Below, piece after piece: positions 27,731-35,108 of a DNA stretch of 64,000 bases. Positions within the stretch are counted from its first letter, which is position 1; every line of letters begins with the position of its first letter. Position numbers and translations under genes: made by a program. The notes under the pieces are model-generated. The model ran no database searches and was not told where the DNA came from. It saw only the letters and a list, made by a program, of their open reading frames with translations. The stretch covers positions 4,432,501-4,496,500 of the forward strand of contig NZ_CP009286.1 in assembly GCF_000758685.1 (NCBI RefSeq), given 5' to 3'. The DNA comes from Paenibacillus stellifer (lineage in GTDB: Bacteria > Bacillota > Bacilli > Paenibacillales > Paenibacillaceae).

Positions 27731-27771
27731 AAAAAGGCTACGAAAACATGCCTAGGCACATTCTCGTAGCC
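27731..27771 (-). terminator. Riboswitch expression platform (intrinsic terminator)
   Basis: A hairpin of up to 17 pairs (arms 27755-27771 and 27736-27752) followed by five U. The 5-prime arm starts with GGCUACGAGAA, which is also the junction and 3-prime half of aptamer helix P1. Terminator and P1 therefore exclude each other. Confidence 0.85.
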
Positions 27772-27828
27772 AGAAATTTACGGTTCCCGGTAGAAACCCT
27801 TAATCCAATCATTAAGGATATACGAAAA
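27761..27828 (-). ncRNA. Purine riboswitch aptamer, guanine class
   Basis: All core parts of the purine aptamer are present. P1 pairs UUUUCGUA with UACGAGAA. P2 pairs CCUUAAU with AUUAAGG around a loop GAUUGG. J2/3 is GUUUCUAC, and P3 pairs CCGGGAA with UUUCUGG around the loop CCGUAAA. The two loops hold the GG and CC needed for the loop-loop contact. The junction J3/1 reads GGCUACG, so the specificity base (position 74 in B. subtilis xpt) is C, which means guanine or hypoxanthine rather than adenine. The stretch CUACCGGGAACCGUAAAU is nearly the same as in the xpt aptamer. It controls the amidohydrolase at 26349. Confidence 0.93.
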
Positions 27829-27849
27829 ATTTAAAATAGGTTTAGGCTC

Positions 27850-27879
27850 ATCATAATTCAAGGACAGGTTATTTGTCAA
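27850..27879 (-). promoter_or_regulatory. Promoter of the riboswitch-amidohydrolase unit
   Basis: -35 TTGACA (27879-27874) and -10 TATGAT (27855-27850) with an 18-nt spacer. Transcription would start near 27843, about 15 nt before aptamer helix P1. Confidence 0.75.
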
Positions 27880-27991
27880 TAAGAGTCATGTTAAATGACA
27901 TCAAGAGCAGGAGAAGGTCCAAGCCAGGTTGTCCCTGTCCGGTTTAGGGTTTAGAATGGACAGAGAAAGCTTGAAGAAGGAGTGGATTCCA

Positions 27992-28867
27992 TTGAAAAAG
28001 ATCGCATGGATCGGAACAGGACATATGGGCGTACCGATGGCCCGAAATTTGATTCAAGCCGGATATGGCCTGCATGTGTATAACCGGACAGCGGAAAGAG
28101 CGCAGCCGCTTGGAAGAGAGGGGGCGGTTCTCCGCAAGACTCCTGCCGAGGCTGCGGATGAAGCCGATGTTATCTTCCTGATGCTGACGAAGGGCGAAGC
28201 GGTCCGGGAGGTGCTGGAAGGCGAGAACGGCGTTCTCTCCCATCTGCGGGAAGGCGCGTACATCGTCAATATGAGCACGATTCTGACTGAGGAAGCGAAG
28301 GCTTTCGCGCGGCTTACGGAACAAGCCGGGGGCATTTATGTGGACGCCCCTGTATCCGGCTCCGTGGGGCCGGCGACCAAGGGCCAGCTTGTCATTCTTG
28401 CCGGCTGCTCGCCCGAAGCGCTTGAATATTGCGCCCCGTTCTTTGACCGGCTGGGCAAATCGACGATTCACTTCGGCGATGTCGGCGCAGGCAGCTCCGC
28501 GAAGCTTGCGATCAATCTGCTTCTCGGCGTCGTCGCCCAGGGTATCGGGGAAGCGCTGCTCTTCGGCGAAAGCTCTGGCCTGAAGCGGGAGCAGGTGCTG
28601 CAGATGATCGACGAATCAGCCGTCTCGACGAAGCTGTTCGAGGCCAAGAAGATGATGTATGTAAAAGAGGAATTCCCGGCTGCATTCATGATCAGCCTTG
28701 TGGCGAAGGATCTGGGACTGGTCCAGGATGAAGCGAAGCTGGCCGGTCTTACGCTGCCGCTTGCGGAAGCTGCCGGCAAGACGTATGCAGCAGCTGACCG
28801 TGAAGGCAGGGGAGAGCTGGATATGGCCGCAATCGTGCAGCAGCTCAAGGATATGCGCCGGAGCTGA
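27992..28867 (+). CDS. NAD(P)-dependent beta-hydroxyacid dehydrogenase
   Basis: A 291-residue enzyme of the 3-hydroxyisobutyrate dehydrogenase / tartronate semialdehyde reductase family. The Rossmann motif is AWIGTGHMGVPMARNLIQAG at the N-terminus. The substrate-binding signature is VDAPVSGSVGPA near residue 120, and the catalytic Lys is in GAGSSAKLAINLLLG near residue 170. The start is a TTG at 27992 after GGAG; the frame runs 21 codons further upstream to an ATG without a binding site and without family resemblance. It stands alone and the exact substrate cannot be read. Confidence 0.88.
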   Translation: MKKIAWIGTGHMGVPMARNLIQAGYGLHVYNRTAERAQPLGREGAVLRKTPAEAADEADVIFLMLTKGEAVREVLEGENGVLSHLREGAYIVNMSTILTEEAKAFARLTEQAGGIYVDAPVSGSVGPATKGQLVILAGCSPEALEYCAPFFDRLGKSTIHFGDVGAGSSAKLAINLLLGVVAQGIGEALLFGESSGLKREQVLQMIDESAVSTKLFEAKKMMYVKEEFPAAFMISLVAKDLGLVQDEAKLAGLTLPLAEAAGKTYAAADREGRGELDMAAIVQQLKDMRRS

Positions 28868-28915
28868 TTTAAGAGTGATCCGCCCGCACAGCTCCATACA
28901 GCTCCTTAAACACTT

Positions 28916-28951
28916 AAAACCCCGACTGCCTCACTATGGCAACGGGGTTTT
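28916..28951. terminator. Bidirectional terminator
   Basis: AAAACCCCG / CGGGGTTTT with an 18-nt loop, between the dehydrogenase (plus strand) and the candidate RNA (minus strand). It is flanked by T on both outer sides and can serve both. Confidence 0.85.
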
Positions 28952-29546
28952 AAGTCTCCTTATTGCTATTCAATTTTATTCATTTCCTCCTGCAACAATC
29001 CATACCCTTGACATGGCACACATTCCGATGATTCCATGTTGCTCAGATTGTTCCTAAATTTTCACTTGCCTGATACTCCGATTCCGGAGTACGTTCACCG
29101 AAATTTCCATGCCCAATTGGGTTGCTTGTTCTCCCCGCGTACACGATATTCGCGAAAAACGTTGTCACGTCCGTTTTCCTTATATGCGACTACCGTACAT
29201 TGTACGCTTCGCTAACCTTTTCCAATGGAATCCTGCTCCTTTCTCGCAGGGACTTTGGTCCTGCTTTGAAATAGCCTTCTTCCTTTTTCAGGTTACCTTT
29301 GGGTCCGATCCATACCTTCCGGTCTTCTTAAAGGCCGTCCATCCGCGTGGCTTAAAATCCTTCGGATGAGGTATGCACCGCTTGTCTAGCCCATCGGAAC
29401 TCTCTCCCTTCCTTTTTGGTTAAGAAGTTTGGAGTATCACCTTCCGCGCTTACCGAAAAATCGATTAGCCGCTGAATTTAAATGAAACCTTCGCTTCAGA
29501 GCGTTATCCATCCGGCTTCTTTTTTTAGGCCAGCTCATCTGGTGAT
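28916..29546 (-). ncRNA. Candidate large structured non-coding RNA (~630 nt)
   Basis: An 850-nt interval without a credible gene. On the minus strand a promoter at 29553-29581 and a terminator at 28916-28951 bound about 630 nt. The RNA folds locally in many places. CCUGC/GCAGG encloses GAGAAAGGA near 29250. GCGAAGCGUAC pairs with GUACGGUAGUCGC near 29200. AAAACG pairs with CGUUUU near 29165. ACUCCG/CGGAGU sits around 29080, and at the 3-prime end a nested helix AACAAUC/GAUUGUU encloses ACAUGG/CCAUGU (29052-28994). No group II domain V or maturase frame is present. Length and habit resemble the large ornate RNAs of Firmicutes (OLE type), but I cannot confirm a family by reading. Confidence 0.6.
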
Positions 29547-29552
29547 GTCATT

Positions 29553-29581
29553 ATTATAGTTCATGCCCTTGAATATGGAAA
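29553..29581 (-). promoter_or_regulatory. Promoter of the candidate large RNA
   Basis: Perfect -10 TATAAT (29558-29553) with a -35-like TTTCCA (29581-29576) at a 17-nt spacing. It predicts a start near 29546. The gene upstream (GNAT) is separated from it by a hairpin at 29594-29644. Confidence 0.6.
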
Positions 29582-29593
29582 ACGCGCAGAAAC

Positions 29594-29644
29594 GGGCTGA
29601 ATCGCGCTATTTTCCTGTTTACGAATAATAGCGGGAATCAGCCC
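29594..29644 (-). terminator. Hairpin after the GNAT gene
   Basis: Imperfect long inverted repeat GGGCTGAATCGCGCTATT / AATAGCGGGAATCAGCCC with a loop of about 14 nt, 76 nt after the GNAT stop. No clear U-tract follows, so it may act as a processing or roadblock element instead. Confidence 0.55.
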
Positions 29645-29719
29645 ATTCATTCTTACGTTTTTACGCAAATTTAACAATTTGCTCCCGTTTTCAGTGCAAC
29701 TGCTTACATTGCCAAAATA

Positions 29720-30241
29720 TCAGCTCTCCGCTGACTTCAGCAGCTTCTCCATAACCGGAAAATTGGCGATCCGGCCCGGGAACCGGACCTCGCCCCGAAC
29801 CTCGTAGCCAAGGCGGAGATACAGGCTGAGCGCTCTGTCGTTCTTAGCGTATGTATCCATGCGGATGCTGGAATAACCTTCGCGGGCCGCCTGATCTTCG
29901 GCGAACGCGAGCAGGCGGCGGGCAATGCCTTTGCCCTGAATTTCCGGGTGAACCGCCAGCCGGTGCATGACCAGATGACGCCCTTCCTTCTGCACCCAGT
30001 CGATCGACTGGTATTCCTCGGCTTCGTTCTCGTCCAGAACAATAATGCCGGCAGGCGTACCGTCATCCTCGAACACATAGAGCGTTCCCTGTTCGATATC
30101 CTTCGCGATGACCTCACGGTTCGGATAGCTTTCATTCCATTGGTCGCTGCCGCCCTCTTGCATCACGCGCACGCATTCGGCAATCAAAGCCATGATCCGC
30201 TCCAGATCATCCATTCTTCCTTGTCTGATGACGTTCTCCAT
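29720..30241 (-). CDS. GNAT family N-acetyltransferase
   Basis: A 173-residue acetyl-CoA-dependent transferase. The acetyl-CoA binding motif A is LAVHPEIQGKGIARRLLAFA near residue 105, preceded by the beta strands DGTPAGIIVLDENE and followed by SIRMDTYAKNDRALSLYLRLGYEVRG, typical of the family C-terminus. Length is normal. The substrate cannot be predicted. The gene is in a unit of its own, with a hairpin on each side. Confidence 0.9.
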   Translation of the reverse strand: MENVIRQGRMDDLERIMALIAECVRVMQEGGSDQWNESYPNREVIAKDIEQGTLYVFEDDGTPAGIIVLDENEAEEYQSIDWVQKEGRHLVMHRLAVHPEIQGKGIARRLLAFAEDQAAREGYSSIRMDTYAKNDRALSLYLRLGYEVRGEVRFPGRIANFPVMEKLLKSAES

Positions 30242-30346
30242 TTAGGTCTTCAACCGCCTTTCTGCCGGGTGCCTGAGTCAATGACTCTGCTTCTGACAGT
30301 CTATCATATAAGGCGGCGCAAGATGAAGCCTCCGGCAAGGGAACGC

Positions 30347-30373
30347 GGCGGCAAAGACAGGCTCTTTGCCGCC
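30347..30373 (-). terminator. Hairpin after the small-protein cluster
   Basis: Perfect 11-bp inverted repeat GGCGGCAAAGA / TCTTTGCCGCC only 9 nt downstream of the last gene. No T-run follows; it is likely the operon end. Confidence 0.6.
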
Positions 30374-30381
30374 GTTCGACT

Positions 30382-30807
30382 TTATCCGAACTCCAGTTTA
30401 TGCCCGTCCTCGAAACCTTTCGCAAAGCCGGTATCGAAGCCAACGTCATAGGCTTCATTGTAGCCCTGCTGGTAGGCGTCGGCCGGCGGAGTCTCCGGAG
30501 GGACGCCGGGATCGGCGGGAAGCGGCACCAGCACCGTTTCGGGCGGAGCCGGCGGCGCGGGTGGGGCAGGCGGATTCGGCGGCGTCACTACAGCCGCGAT
30601 CCGGCGGCGATGTCTGCCGCGGCGCAGCTTCAGCCCCTTCTTCCGCAGCCGGATGCCCGAGCGCTTCCTGACCGCTCCTTTGCGCGCCTTCGGCGCAGCC
30701 CCTTTGCGGGTTTTGCGCAATTTGGTCTTGCGCGCAAGCAATACCCGGCGCGAGCCGGTTCTCTTTCCCTTCAGCGGCTTCTTCCGGCTTGTTCTTTTAG
30801 TCTTCAT
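30382..30807 (-). CDS. Basic/proline-rich small protein, spore-coat-like
   Basis: A 141-residue protein of three parts. Residues 1-72 are extremely basic (MKTKRTSRKKPLKGKRTGSR and more Arg/Lys runs). Residues 75-105 are a Pro-Ala-Glu linker (PPNPPAPPAPPAPPE). The last 30 residues are acidic and aromatic with a Gly pattern (GYNEAYDVGFDTGFAKGF). No enzyme motif exists. Such polybasic coats are seen in Bacillus spore coat proteins of the CotG kind, but I see no true homology, so no name is given. Last gene of a four-gene cluster; the start follows AGGGGTGACAGG. Confidence 0.65.
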   Translation of the reverse strand: MKTKRTSRKKPLKGKRTGSRRVLLARKTKLRKTRKGAAPKARKGAVRKRSGIRLRKKGLKLRRGRHRRRIAAVVTPPNPPAPPAPPAPPETVLVPLPADPGVPPETPPADAYQQGYNEAYDVGFDTGFAKGFEDGHKLEFG

Positions 30808-30813
30808 CTCCTG

Positions 30814-31116
30814 TCACCCCTTCTGTACGTCAAGCTGCCGCGTAGGACCGATCCGGGTGGCCTGAGCCAGCCACGGGGAAGAAGGCTCCCCTTCCCTGGG
30901 TCTCGGCAGCGAAATACCGGACATCATCCGGCACATGGCGCTCTGGTATTCGCTGAGCACCCTGACATTCTCGCACAGCCTGCGGGCCGCAAGCTCCGAA
31001 TGGCCGGTCACCTCCGCCACGGATTCCAGAATGGCCGCGAGCGCAGCCTGGCTCCTGGCGATCGAGCGGATCATTTCCAGCTTCACGGCCTGTTCCGAGA
31101 GCTGCGGCGCGCTCAT
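30814..31116 (-). CDS. Small helical protein of unknown function
   Basis: A 100-residue protein predicted to be largely alpha-helical (VKLEMIRSIARSQAALAAIL and AARRLCENVRVLSEYQSAMC), with a flexible Pro/Arg tail. It shares the helical habit of its two upstream neighbours, so the three may be distant paralogues or form a bundle together. Its ATG overlaps the preceding stop (ATGA), showing translational coupling. I do not recognise a family. Confidence 0.7.
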   Translation of the reverse strand: MSAPQLSEQAVKLEMIRSIARSQAALAAILESVAEVTGHSELAARRLCENVRVLSEYQSAMCRMMSGISLPRPREGEPSSPWLAQATRIGPTRQLDVQKG

Positions 31117-31454
31117 TTGTCGCTGTCTCCCAAGCTGAAGCCGTCGGACAATCCGCCCAAGCCGTCGTCTCCGCCGTCTTCCTCGCCCGTGTCAAGCATG
31201 GCCTTCAGATTGCTGCAAAGGCCGTTCTCCAGCTTGGTCAGCCCTTCAACCAGCTCTACAATAGCTTCATGCATGGCAAGAGACTCCTTCAGCTGGTCCT
31301 CATGCGTATCGAAGGCCCTGGGATGCATGTGATGATGCGCCCAATGCTTGACCTTCTCTGCCTCCACCGCTTTGGCTTCCAGGATGATCGCGATGTTCCA
31401 CTGGATCGCGGCGGTAGACTCCAGCATCTTCAAATACGATTCTTCTCTGCTCAT
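31113..31454 (-). CDS. Small helical protein of unknown function
   Basis: About 113 residues, helical (ESYLKMLESTAAIQWNIAII, then EDQLKESLAMHEAIVELVEG) with a His-rich stretch WAHHHMHPRAF near residue 45 and an acidic Gly/Asp tail (GEEDGGDDGLGGLSDG). The second of two adjacent ATG codons fits best to the GGGAGG site. It sits 13 nt after the gene at 31468 and overlaps the following gene by 4 nt. The His cluster could bind metal; that is only inference. Confidence 0.7.
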   Translation of the reverse strand: MSREESYLKMLESTAAIQWNIAIILEAKAVEAEKVKHWAHHHMHPRAFDTHEDQLKESLAMHEAIVELVEGLTKLENGLCSNLKAMLDTGEEDGGDDGLGGLSDGFSLGDSDK

Positions 31455-31467
31455 CATCCGCCTCCCG

Positions 31468-31755
31468 CTACTCTTCTTCCTGGCCCTGCATTTCCTTAAT
31501 TACTCTCCCTACCTGTTCGGCCATCGCCTCCTGCAAATCCGCGAAAGCATTAAGATAGGAGATGATGGTCTTGTTCACACGGCCCGCGCTTTCGATGACG
31601 CCTTCAGTCCCGCCGAAGTCGGGCTCCGCATCCGGCAGGTCATGAACGATTTGAGCCATGCGGACAGCTACATGGCGCTCGGCGTCAAGGATGCGCGCCA
31701 TCTGTTCGTGGGAATGGGCCATGTGCTCCAGTATTTTGGTGATTTGGTTCTGCAT
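31468..31755 (-). CDS. Small helical protein of unknown function, first of cluster
   Basis: 95 residues, helical throughout (ITKILEHMAHSHEQMARILD, VIESAGRVNKTIISYLNAFA), ending in EMQGQEEE. The start at 31755 is chosen because GGAG lies 8 nt before it; an ATG two codons earlier is too near the binding site. A CATAnnnTG motif lies 34-42 nt upstream. First gene of the four-gene small-protein operon. No family recognised. Confidence 0.7.
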   Translation of the reverse strand: MQNQITKILEHMAHSHEQMARILDAERHVAVRMAQIVHDLPDAEPDFGGTEGVIESAGRVNKTIISYLNAFADLQEAMAEQVGRVIKEMQGQEEE

Positions 31756-31788
31756 GGTCATGTCTCCTTTGCTTTAGGCGCCCTGCAT

Positions 31789-31797
31789 CAGCATATG
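31789..31797 (-). promoter_or_regulatory. CATAnnnTG motif, late-sporulation -10-like
   Basis: CATATGCTG on the minus strand predicts a leader of about 27 nt for the small-protein cluster. An AC dinucleotide lies 17 nt upstream (in GTAAC), matching the sparse -35 of sigma-K promoters. The last base differs from the B. subtilis consensus CATANNNTA. Confidence 0.4.
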
Positions 31798-31929
31798 CGC
31801 CGAAAGCCCGGCCGGTTACAGATAAGCTCCGAATCCTAAGCGCGTAACGAAACGGGCGTTCACCTTTTGGGCTAGAGACAATCTGCCTGAAAAATATCCG
31901 CAGCACAGAGTTCCCTTCCCGGAGCACGC

Positions 31930-31972
31930 AAAAGGCCGCCCGCAAGCGATTCCCATCGCTCGCATAGCGGCC
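31930..31972 (-). terminator. Terminator of the DUF1858-DUF438 operon
   Basis: Hairpin with GGCCGC / GCGGCC outer and GCGAGCGAT / ATCGCTTGC inner arms, followed by TTTT on the minus side, 25 nt after the stop. Confidence 0.75.
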
Positions 31973-31996
31973 GGCCGGTACTTCTTTTTGACACGG

Positions 31997-33259
31997 TTAC
32001 TCCGACATAATGCGCTTCTGGCCTTCCAGGGCCCGGATCGGCGCGATATTTTGCGTAAACTCCAGAGTTCCCATGTAACGCCCCTCTTCGTCCCGGATGG
32101 CGAAATAGCGGATGTAGACGAATTTATCCTTGATTTGAATCCAGAAGTCTTCGGCATCCTTGCGTCCGGATTTGAAGTCTTCCAGCAGCTTCTCCACCAC
32201 ATGCACGCTTTGCGGCGGATGGCAGTTCTGCACGGTGCGGCCGATTACTGCTTTTGTACGGGCGAAGATCCGCTCCTTGCCGTGAGAGAAATACCGGACC
32301 ACATCGTTCTCGTCGATGAAGGTAAGATCGACCGGGAGATGGTTCATGATCAGCTCAAGCTGCTGTACGGACACGATTCCCGTCTCAAAGCGGATGAAGC
32401 CCTGAGGCGCTTCGGCTCCACCGCCGGCTTCCGAATCCGCAGCCACCGTCGGCTCCGGCGCGCGTTCCGGAATCCACTCCTTCTCCGGCGCGGTCAGGCA
32501 GAAGCCGATGCTCTCGCTCTCCCCGGCGATTTTGACCCATTCGTCCTCGGTCAGCTTCTCCAGCGCCATCGGCAGCAAAATATTTTCTTCCTTAAAGATC
32601 ATCTCGTTAACTTCCTTGATGATCAGCTCCAGCGCGTTCAGAACTTCTTCCCGCCCGCCCTCATAAGCGGACAGCAGCGCCTTGGCTTCCTTGATCATGC
32701 TCCGGATACCGTCGTCGACGCCCCACATGACCTTTGTCGGACCGTACACGCCGTATTTTTCAAGATAAGGAAAGAGGAGATTCTCCTTGCGGCTGTAATG
32801 CTTGTCGATGTCCATCAGAAGATTCAAATCCTCCAGCAGCTTGTAGATTGCCGCCGGACTGTCATCCTTGGCGAACTTGTCCTTGTGCAGCTCCAGAGTG
32901 AAGCCCGTCAGCTTCTCCAGCTCCCGGTTCTCCTGTTTGAACGTATGCACGGGATGACCGGGCTGTTCCTCGGGTTTCGACGAACGGTGAATCTCCTCGA
33001 TCGAGCCCTTGAACACGGCCGTATGGACGGAGCACAGACGCTGAACTTCAGATACCGGAATGCCTTCCTCGGTCATCAGTGCATGCTCCAGCTCCGAAAT
33101 TTCCGACACCGACACATTGAGGGTCGCTTCCTGGAAGCGCGCTTTGACCTCTTCTACATCCTTGCCCGCATGCAGCTCCTTGATGATGTCCATCAGCATC
33201 TGCTGGCGTTCGCTGCGCTCCGGCGCTTGCGCCTCGCGGTTGTTAATGAGTTCGCTCAT
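31997..33259 (-). CDS. DUF438 protein: hemerythrin-like plus PAS domain
   Basis: A 420-residue cytoplasmic protein in the known DUF438 layout. An N-terminal helical DUF438 region (residues 15-100) is followed by a hemerythrin-type bundle near residues 130-270, with His/Glu residues in DIDKHYSRKENLLFPYLEK and EMIFKEENILLPMALE. The PAS domain lies near residues 300-410 (LPVDLTFIDENDVVRYFSHG, IGRTVQNCHPPQSVHVVEKL). A di-iron or haem site sensing oxygen or nitric oxide is expected from family knowledge. It follows the DUF1858 gene by 25 nt, and both are behind an Fnr-type box. That fits a role under anaerobic or nitrosative conditions. Confidence 0.9.
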   Translation of the reverse strand: MSELINNREAQAPERSERQQMLMDIIKELHAGKDVEEVKARFQEATLNVSVSEISELEHALMTEEGIPVSEVQRLCSVHTAVFKGSIEEIHRSSKPEEQPGHPVHTFKQENRELEKLTGFTLELHKDKFAKDDSPAAIYKLLEDLNLLMDIDKHYSRKENLLFPYLEKYGVYGPTKVMWGVDDGIRSMIKEAKALLSAYEGGREEVLNALELIIKEVNEMIFKEENILLPMALEKLTEDEWVKIAGESESIGFCLTAPEKEWIPERAPEPTVAADSEAGGGAEAPQGFIRFETGIVSVQQLELIMNHLPVDLTFIDENDVVRYFSHGKERIFARTKAVIGRTVQNCHPPQSVHVVEKLLEDFKSGRKDAEDFWIQIKDKFVYIRYFAIRDEEGRYMGTLEFTQNIAPIRALEGQKRIMSE

Positions 33260-33284
33260 GATTACACACTCCTTCTCTAGTTTT

Positions 33285-33521
33285 CTATGCTAAAATGCTG
33301 AACCCGCGGCTCCGGAATGCCTCCTTGACGGTGTCCGCATCCATCCGCTTCAGCTTGATTCCCTTCTCCAGCGTCATGAACCGTCCTGCTGTCTGCAGCA
33401 TGCCCGGCTTGGCGATATCCTTGAAGCCCAGCTCAACCATGATATCCACCGTTTCCGGCCAGCGGGTGGCCAGGTCATACACCGTTTCATCCATGCGCAT
33501 CGTTTTGTCCATGATTCCCAC
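33285..33521 (-). CDS. DUF1858 domain protein
   Basis: A 78-residue soluble protein made of one DUF1858 domain (VYDLATRWPETVDIMVELGF and the C-terminal FRSRGFSIL). This small fold is often found next to or fused with DUF438 and hemerythrin proteins such as ScdA-type iron-centre repair factors. It is the first gene of the Fnr-box operon. The start follows AAGGGAGCGTGG. Function beyond this association is unknown. Confidence 0.88.
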   Translation of the reverse strand: MGIMDKTMRMDETVYDLATRWPETVDIMVELGFKDIAKPGMLQTAGRFMTLEKGIKLKRMDADTVKEAFRSRGFSILA

Positions 33522-33578
33522 GCTCCCTTGCCGTCTCTAATCCTTGATCCCAATCAACTGATAACTATTCTCAACAAC

Positions 33579-33584
33579 AGAGTA
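33579..33584 (-). promoter_or_regulatory. -10 element of the DUF1858 operon
   Basis: TACTCT on the minus strand predicts a start near 33572, which places the centre of the upstream palindrome at exactly -41.5, the class II activator position. Confidence 0.55.
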
Positions 33585-33604
33585 GCACGGGCATTCATCC
33601 CGGA

Positions 33605-33622
33605 TTGTGATTGCAATCACAA
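33605..33622. promoter_or_regulatory. Fnr/Crp-type operator
   Basis: A perfect 18-bp palindrome, TTGTGATTGCAATCACAA, which contains TGTGA-N6-TCACA, the consensus of Bacillus Fnr. It lies 84 nt upstream of the DUF1858 start. The centre at -41.5 relative to the predicted start predicts activation under oxygen limitation. Confidence 0.85.
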
Positions 33623-33649
33623 AGTTTAAATTTTAATTATTCGTCACGC

Positions 33650-33709
33650 AAAAAAAGCCTCCAAGATCGCCGCCCTCTCTTCTGGGCAAAGCAATTTTCT
33701 CTTGGAGGC
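33650..33709 (-). terminator. Terminator of the MFS gene
   Basis: GCCTCCAAGA / TCTTGGAGGC inverted repeat followed by seven T on the minus strand, about 50 nt downstream of the MFS stop. Confidence 0.85.
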
Positions 33710-33760
33710 ATCTGAATTTAGTCTCGTGTTGCTATCCTCTTGCAGCTCGCTGCCCGGGGA

Positions 33761-35035
33761 TCAGCCCGCCTTCCGGTTCAAGGCGTCGTCTCCGGCGTCC
33801 TTGATCCCCCGGCCGAATACGCCGAGTACGGGAAACAGCAGCACGCCCGCCGCCAGCAGCGAAGCCCGAATGGAGAACCGGCTTCCGATCCAGCCGACCG
33901 CCGGACCTCCCGCGCTCTGCCCGAAGGCATCGGCCTGGCTGACCATCGACAAGACGGTCGCCCGTGTGCGGCTCTCCAGATTCCGGTTGAGCCAGGTGGC
34001 GTACACCGGCTCGGCCACCGCAGAAGCGATGCTGACCATCAGCACCGCTGCAGCCGCGCCGCCGAACGATGGCGACAGCGCAAGTCCTAAAATGCCAAGC
34101 GCGCGGATCGCCGTCAGCAGCAATAAGCTGAGCGAGAGCGTACGCCCGCTGTTCATGTTGATTCTGCGCTCAGCGGCATGAACGGCCGCCATCCCGAGCA
34201 GCGTGGCGGCTGCGCTGAAGATGCCGAACCAGAGCGCCGGCGAAATCGGCCCCGCCGGAAAGCCGATGCCGTTCATCATATAGGCTTCCCACAGCCGGTC
34301 ATACCCTTCCGAGGCGGCGCCCGTGAAGACGGTTATCAGCACCATGGCAATCAGCAGCGGGCTGCGGCGCACCACGGCTGCGCCGTCCTGCCAGGCCTTC
34401 CGCATCTCGCGGATTGGCGATTCTCTCCGGCCTTCGGTTCGCGGAACGAAGCCCGTCTCTTGCATCCTGGCGAGCAGATAGACGCCAAGAATCCAATACA
34501 TCATCCCGCCGGCCAGGTAAGGCAGATTGGGCATCAGCGTTGACAGACCGACACTGATGCCTATGCCGGCGAGGGAAGCGGCGAGAGTTATTTTCTGAGC
34601 GCTCATGAAGAGCCCGCCAGCCCCCTGCTCACCGACTTCGTCCACGATCCAGGCCGTATCTGCTCCGCTGATGAACGTCCAGCCTATCCCGAACAGCAGC
34701 TGGGCCGCCAGAATAATGCCAAAAGCCGGAAGCATGACAGACCCGGAGGACAGCCAGACGGCGGTTCCTTCAAGGGTGAAGCCTCCGCCGAGAATGAACA
34801 TGCCGATAATAACCGACCGTCTGCGTCCGTAGGTATCGGCAACAACGCCCGTAATTCCTTCAAAAATCAGCACCGTAAGCTCCAGAACCGTCCCGATCAG
34901 CATGAGCTGAAGGGGGGTAAACCCGAGCTCTTTGACATAATAAATCGTATAGGTTGTAAACATCGTGCTTCCCGCCAGGGAAGTCAAAAACTTCATTCGG
35001 GTATATACCCGGGCCGCTCCATGCGAATGCTGCAT
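33761..35035 (-). CDS. MFS transporter
   Basis: A 424-residue major facilitator with about 12 hydrophobic segments. The cytoplasmic loop motif between segments 2 and 3 reads GVVADTYGRRRSVIIGMFI near residue 60, the standard MFS signature; a long central loop after segment 6 is Arg-rich (RTEGRRESPIREMRKAW). It belongs to the group of drug or metabolite exporters by general look, but no specific substrate motif is visible. Monocistronic, with a strong terminator. Confidence 0.88.
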   Translation of the reverse strand: MQHSHGAARVYTRMKFLTSLAGSTMFTTYTIYYVKELGFTPLQLMLIGTVLELTVLIFEGITGVVADTYGRRRSVIIGMFILGGGFTLEGTAVWLSSGSVMLPAFGIILAAQLLFGIGWTFISGADTAWIVDEVGEQGAGGLFMSAQKITLAASLAGIGISVGLSTLMPNLPYLAGGMMYWILGVYLLARMQETGFVPRTEGRRESPIREMRKAWQDGAAVVRRSPLLIAMVLITVFTGAASEGYDRLWEAYMMNGIGFPAGPISPALWFGIFSAAATLLGMAAVHAAERRINMNSGRTLSLSLLLLTAIRALGILGLALSPSFGGAAAAVLMVSIASAVAEPVYATWLNRNLESRTRATVLSMVSQADAFGQSAGGPAVGWIGSRFSIRASLLAAGVLLFPVLGVFGRGIKDAGDDALNRKAG

Positions 35036-35108
35036 CTATATTCCGCCTCTCTGTCTTGGCAGGCGGACCTTTGACAATAGTGTCGAATGATTAAATGAAT
35101 ATCTCTAA

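Noticed and set aside
28916..29546. Reading the gene-free interval as a second group II intron
   Set aside because: There is no GTGCG start, no domain V sequence and no maturase frame, and its text does not match the intron at 42496-44686.
31988..33280. A 430-codon plus-strand frame opposite the DUF438 gene
   Set aside because: DUF438, hemerythrin and PAS text is clear on the minus strand, and operon structure with DUF1858 supports it.
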